Assembly: GCA_921293015.1 (NCBI GenBank)
Contig: OV121096.1
Coordinates: forward strand, 27,167,729-27,231,728
DNA from: Phorcus lineatus
Taxonomy: Eukaryota; Mollusca; Gastropoda; Trochida; Trochidae
Direction: 5' to 3'
Length of the DNA stretch: 64,000 nucleotides
The notes below the pieces were generated by a model. It searched no databases, had not been told where the DNA came from, and was given only the letters and a program-made list of their open reading frames with translations. A program made the translations under genes and the position numbers. Positions 50,891-64,000 of the stretch are shown here, piece by piece (position 1 is the first letter of the stretch; every line of letters begins with the position of its first letter).

Positions 50891-53299
50891 CACTCAAGAA
50901 TTTGACATTTTTTTAACCAGCAGAACAGCATATAAACAACAGTTAAGATTATTTCAGTTTGTTACATATTCTTTGAGAAAGATTTGTAAACCAAGTTTCC
51001 TTCGCGATTTTAAAGTTTAATCTTATCTAAAACTTGAACTAAGAGCAACACTTTCTAAACTCTTACCACTAAGACTGTCTCAAGAACCATACTTTATCAT
51101 TAGCTTATGATAGTGCTAAGAGCTCTTTGAACAACTGGGCCCATGATGTTTCTTATGATCAAATTTGAGTTTTTTTTAGGCTTGAAAAAAAAAAAAAATA
51201 TTTTGAAAAATTTACTTAGGAAACAGAATGTTTTGAATGTGTTTTTTAAAATAATAACAATGGTGCTTAATGTTCATCTGTCCATTGAATTTGATAGAAA
51301 TAATTGATATTTTAAAAAGAATTTCATGCCTTTTCAGTCAATCGAGATAAATCCCAACTTACCTATAGTATATGTCATGCCATTTGTTTTTGGAGATAAT
51401 AAGTGCTATTAAATCATATTTTTTATGAATTGATATTTTTCAAGAATTTTTGTGTGGTTAAGTACCAATAACCAAAGCAGTGAAGTGCAGAGACAATGGT
51501 TTTAGGGAATTTCTTTTCACATGATATTCTTGGATTCATTCATGATATTTGTGTGATCTTGTATAGGCTAACTATCAAGTTTTTATTTTTACAAATGATA
51601 TGTCTTTAAAATCATCTTTGTCTCTTGCTCTTTACGCCATTCCTAGGTTTACATTTTGCAACATAAACATTTTCTTTCAGTTGGAGATTGTGTTCTGTAA
51701 ACTCCAGGCAGATTGTAGTCTAAATGAATTTAGCAACAAAGAATAAAGCAGAGTCTAATAAAGGCAAGTCATATTCGTTAGTTGCATAGTTCTTTTAGGC
51801 TACCATTTGCCTGTGAACTTATTTGATAATGAAAGGAAGAATATCAATAAAAGTTTTCAATTTATTTGAGTTTGAGATGTTCATGAAATGCTGATGGCGG
51901 ACCAAGTTCACATGATACATCATGAATATGGATCAAACGTTTGGTGGATCAAATATGTTCAGGAATTATTTAAGAATTGACAAAGTGTTGTGCTTTATTT
52001 TCCTTTATCTTACTAAGATTTGAACTTAGCTTTGTATTGATGTTTATTTAATTGAATATTGCATGCTTCTGGCTGATGTGCGAATATGAGAGTATATGTC
52101 TTGATGATGTTTACAACCATATATATTATGCGATAGGAACTTCACTGCGTAAAAGTTTTAATAAAAAATACTCCAACAGATCAGTAGCTTGTTTTGTATT
52201 TACTGCAATATACAGTGCATCATGTTTGTCCTCGACATGTGTACCTTACAGAAAACTTGTTTCCAAACTTTCTTCATACATCTTTTAAATATATGGAACT
52301 CTTACTCATCTGTAATGATTTATGGAATGATACATTTAGGGCCATAAATAAATGGCAATTCTTGAAGAGAATATGAGAAATTGGAAAGTTTGTGGACGCT
52401 GGACAAATAAGGGTCACAACCTAAAATCCTATTTTAGTCTTCTCCAGAATGAATGAATGTGAATAAACTCCTTGACTTGTGAGGATTATAATGATTAGTT
52501 TTTCTGACCCTTACTTAGAAGGGTCACAGGGACCATGCCCTTAAAAGCCTATTTGACTCTTATTCAAAAGCAAAACGGTAAGAAAGCTGGAATGTTGTCT
52601 ATATACTCTTTAGTATAGAGGGTTTCTAATTCATTGCTTGGTGACCCTGTGGCACAAATTAAAGTTCACAAGAGATATGCTCTATCTTTATTGTCTCCTC
52701 CAAAAGCAAAAGATCTAAAGCTTATTTTATTTTCAGATTCCCCAACTGATTTTGGATTATTATAGATTAGGTATTAAGGTCATCAGGTCTAAAAAAACTG
52801 TTTTCATCATTTTCTCTAGAAGCCAAAAAGCTTACAAATCTGAAATGTATACATACTATAGCCCCATGTGGATAAATAATAATTGATAAATTTTACATCC
52901 TGATGAGCTACAAAACCCATGGCTCCAATATTTTCAAATAATGAAATGTCTCTATGCAAGGAGTTTGTAGCAATAACTTTCACAATGGAATCAGAGTAAT
53001 GTCACTATTGCTGGACCCGAGTCTTCATTGGCTGGTTACATATGAAGCAATACAAGGCATGTGGTGATGTCAGAGTCGTTAAGGCGCTCTGTTGTTTCAA
53101 ATATGCTGATGTAGCAGAATGCCAATTTACAGACTATACAAAAATTCTTACACATACATCAAAGAAGAGGCACAATAGACATTCAACAATGTGTATAAAA
53201 TACTCTGATGGGTGCTAAGGGCACCCTGAGCTCAAAGTTAAAACACTGAGTTACAATCACCTTAGTCTAAAGAACCTTTGGGAAAGTGGGCCCAGGGCT
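50891..53299. other. AT-rich spacer
   Basis: There are short open frames (for example 52052-52288), but no recognised domain, exon or repeat. Confidence 0.4.
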
Positions 53300-53309
53300 T
53301 AATGTTCCG

Positions 53310-54150
53310 ATACTCTTCACCAATCACATCCAGCTTCATCAGCGTAATTGAATCCGCTGATCGAGCTCATTCCATATACCCTGATATCTTTTAGGCCAAA
53401 AGCCTCGTATCGCTAGCTATCTAACCAGCCAAAGAGATTACTCGCATCCAGCAACAGCGGCACAACCCCGGATGGAAAATTCAAAAGAGTAGCTTCAAGC
53501 TCCTTGGATAACAACATTTCATTGGCTTAAAGGGCCACTCTGTGATTTTCATAACATATTATTTACCTTTGATACGAACCTAAATGTCATATGTGGTGAC
53601 ATAAAATCAATACATCTTAACTTTTCATGTCCAAAATACATAAATATGACAAATACTGGTTTTCCATGAAAATCTAAAAACAGCCTTATAAATGCACAGA
53701 GGTGTAGATATCACGTTAAATATACATGGATATTAGTCATATAACCGAACAAACGCTATCAACTCCTGTCCTCCTGGCTGTTTTAAATAAATCTCCAATA
53801 TTACATTTGACTATTTGACGCGCGCCGCTGTCTGGTTTTCGATCACAATTCCGACATTCTACCTTCATATTGTCACTATAAAACCAATGAGCTTTAAAAT
53901 GTGTCTTTTTGGTAAGTCGTTACTTCGCGATCAAATATCACCATTGTTTAAGTTTGGCATATATGACTCCAACAACTCACGGAGTGGCTCTTTAAACAAT
54001 AACAGGTTAGCACAGCCACGAACATCAGGCCGCGCCAGCCGTAAAGGGATTTGGCTCAGAGAGGTCAGGGTATATGGAAGGAGCTGGATCAGCGGATTCA
54101 ATTACGCTGATGCAGCAGGATGCACCAATCACACCCCGGTAATTTCTATC
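53310..54150. mobile_element. Inverted-repeat (foldback) element split by a nested MITE
   Basis: The left arm (about 53321-53390) and right arm (about 54065-54140) are inverted copies sharing CATCAGCGTAATTGAATCCG and CCATATACCCTGA, with CACCAATCACA at their outer ends. The piggyBac-like MITE at 53531-53991 sits in the loop. Removing it with one TTAA leaves an element of roughly 375 bp. The outer limits are approximate. Confidence 0.6.
53531..53991. mobile_element. TTAA-flanked MITE, 461 bp, intact ends
   Basis: TTAA lies at 53527-53530 and 53992-53995. The termini are AGGGCCACTCTGTGA and, reverse complemented, AGAGCCACTCCGTGA. The left half matches the truncated copy at 24602-24870. There is no coding capacity. 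The exact TTAA duplication and 15-bp terminal repeats point to a piggyBac-type transposase. Confidence 0.8.
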
Positions 54151-54159
54151 GGGAAATGT

Positions 54160-54780
54160 TTCAAATAACCTGCTCTTCAATCTTGTTATGCAGTTACAAC
54201 CCAATGACATAGCACATAGTTGATGTGGAAACATGTTTCTGTCAACACAAAGGCGTGAGATATGAACCGGATTTGCAAGCCAATTTACTTTTTCTACTAA
54301 AGCATGTTGAAGCATGTCTTTTGAGAGGATCATACATCCATGACCATAGAAATTTTATTTGGTTACATAAACCAAAGGCAGGAAATTTGAGAACATATCA
54401 TGCTGAGCTTCAGGAATGATATAGTGAAGAGCATCTGAACATTCAGCCCTGGGTCACAGAGGAAGTTTGAACGACTCGAGCCAAGTGGTAATTGATTTCT
54501 TTCATTCCAAGCAACATACATGATATATATGCAATATTGACCTTTTGGATTCGCATGAAAAATTATATTGTCCTGAAGAAATCAACATTTCAACTGAATT
54601 TAACATTGCAACGTTTTCATTTGGCCTATTTTAATGTCTCACGAATATATTTGAACAATGAGTGACTTTGAAAGTAACTGTAAGAGTGTGTGGCATAGGG
54701 CAAGACTACTCCTAGAAGACTAGTTTTCTACTTATGAAGAGAAAGCACTAGTATGCTGAAATTTTACATAAATTATGACA
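54160..54780. other. Spacer
   Basis: No feature is recognised. Confidence 0.35.
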
Positions 54781-54781
54781 A

Positions 54782-54869
54782 CCTCCCCAGCATATTACAA
54801 CACTGTTGCATGCAATGTGTCATTGCCTCCCCAGCATATTACAACACTGTTGCATGCAATGTGTCATTG
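54782..54869. repeat. Perfect 44-bp tandem duplication
   Basis: CCTCCCCAGCATATTACAAC followed by ACTGTTGCATGCAATGTGTC is present twice head to tail (starts 54782 and 54826) with no difference seen. The unit contains the palindromic core TTGCATGCAA. Confidence 0.9.
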
Positions 54870-55368
54870 CATTACATATGATATTGAAGCTGCAATCTAC
54901 AATCAATAAATCATCAAATAACATGAGCTACAGAGTCAATGACCCTTATTCAATTCTTACATTAGACTTTCAGGAACTGTTAAAACTAGACTATTTACTG
55001 AATACTGAGCTCAGTCAGTACCCAGCTACCCTAGTATTAGTGCTACAAGGTGCTCACGGTTTTGGCTTTGTTTTTGGCTTTCTGGTTTTTCTAGTGAGTT
55101 CCATTTCTGATGATTTGATGAACTAAACTTTAAACTTATATCTATCAGAATTAAAAGTTACAGGTATTTAACTCATTTTGTGTTGTCAATGCAGTAGTTC
55201 ATGACTTATTTTTCTCATATTATCCAATATTCACATGTTAACGTATATCCTGACACGGTCACACCTTGATATTTCTGTGTATATTGCACTCGTAACTCTC
55301 GGTCTTTAATATTTATCTTAATTCATATAAATGAGAAATATGACAACAAAAGAAGTACGTCCCCATCA

Positions 55369-55374
55369 TTTATT
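55369..55374 (-). other. RPS16 polyadenylation signal
   Basis: AATAAA on the minus strand lies 19-24 nt after the RPS16 stop codon. It fits a very short 3' untranslated region, as is usual for ribosomal protein genes. Confidence 0.7.
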
Positions 55375-55392
55375 CCTGACAAATTCCAAAGA

Positions 55393-60720
<5,328 letters not shown>

Positions 60721-60724
60721 GTTT

Positions 60725-60735
60725 GAGAAAGGAAG
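60725..60735 (-). promoter_or_regulatory. Candidate 5' TOP start of RPS16
   Basis: On the minus strand CTTCCTTTCTC (a C followed by ten pyrimidines) lies just before AAACATGG. Ribosomal protein mRNAs typically begin at a C inside such a tract, which makes their translation responsive to mTOR. The implied leader is about 15 nt. Confidence 0.5.
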
Positions 60736-61105
60736 TTCAGAGGGCGATCAGCTTCCTTTCCAGCGGGGCCCTACTCTCGAACCAAATTAGCAAATATAAT
60801 AATAAAAGAGTGTTCGATAAATTTCAGTATCATTTTTTAAGACGAAAATTAAAAGATGGTGCGATTTACACTTTTTATCTAATGTTTCTAAAACTGATAT
60901 TCACGGAACAAGCATTCGCACAAGAGCTCCATGCAAAGTCGAGCTTTGGGGGGAAATATCACTGATCGCAACCGTGGGTTGACCTCAATCTATAAGCTTC
61001 ACTGCAGCGCTCTGCTAATTGATAATCAAGAGCAAACGGGAGCTACTTCACGGTACGGAGCTAATGTTTATTCTCCTATCACACTGGTTTCGAGAATAAC
61101 GCGAC

Positions 61106-61133
61106 GCGGGAAAATTTAATTATTGGGCGGGAG
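61106..61133 (+). promoter_or_regulatory. E2F-like and CCAAT/GC sites before TYMS
   Basis: GCGGGAAA (61106-61113) is the reverse of the E2F consensus TTTCCCGC. ATTGG fused to GGGCGGGAG (61122-61133) combines an inverted CCAAT box with a GC/E2F-like box, 13 nt before the ATG. Thymidylate synthase genes are classic S-phase E2F targets, so this fits; factor binding is inferred. Confidence 0.5.
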
Positions 61134-61146
61134 ATGGTCGTCTAAA

Positions 61147-64000
<2,854 letters not shown>

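Larger units (their letters stand above)
60721..61146. promoter_or_regulatory. Shared RPS16/TYMS intergenic promoter region
   Basis: The 426 bp between divergent start codons should contain both promoters. A TOP-like tract serves RPS16 at one side and an E2F/CCAAT-like cluster serves TYMS at the other; both are listed separately. Short open frames here are chance. Confidence 0.55.

Overview
The window is AT-rich eukaryotic DNA with intron-split genes, GT..AG junctions, non-autonomous DNA transposons, tRNA-headed SINEs and long satellites. The protein sequences and repeat style fit a lophotrochozoan, most likely a bivalve mollusc; this is an inference from sequence character, not a database match. 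Four genes can be assembled exon by exon: an ADAR/ADAD-type RNA adenosine deaminase with one double-stranded-RNA-binding domain (4065-12602, minus), myotrophin (46083-49374, plus), ribosomal protein S16 (55393-60720, minus) and the 5' part of thymidylate synthase (61147 to the window end, plus).

Layout. 1-490 is an old degenerate tandem repeat, followed by AT-rich spacer. 4.0-12.6 kb holds the ten-exon deaminase gene. 12.9-13.5 kb is a TTAA-flanked MITE whose interior has been triplicated. 13.9-18.0 kb is a satellite of two related subfamilies, both built on a monomer of about 30 bp. 21.5-23.2 kb is a CTA-rich array with higher-order units of about 535 bp. 23-46 kb has no gene I can support. 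It carries further TTAA MITEs, a PIF/Harbinger-like MITE, foldback elements, SINEs, a mariner relic and several minisatellites.

The right-hand 18 kb is gene-dense. Myotrophin has four exons and starts just downstream of a palindromic pair of CCAAT boxes. RPS16 and TYMS stand head to head about 430 bp apart. RPS16 shows a TOP-like pyrimidine start and TYMS shows E2F/CCAAT-like sites next to its ATG. RPS16 intron 5 contains four diverged copies of a roughly 129-nt unit with the hairpin-H box-hairpin-ACA layout of an H/ACA snoRNA, on the same strand as the host gene. Transposon insertions (a hAT-type MITE, a SINE and a larger hAT-like element) lie in the introns of both genes.

The four genes do not form a pathway. 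RPS16 with its snoRNA-like inserts serves ribosome production, TYMS serves DNA precursor synthesis, myotrophin is a small ankyrin protein, and the deaminase acts on double-stranded RNA. I found no retrovirus-like or other capsid-bearing element, no LINE coding sequence, no CRISPR array and no convincing free-standing tRNA or rRNA gene.
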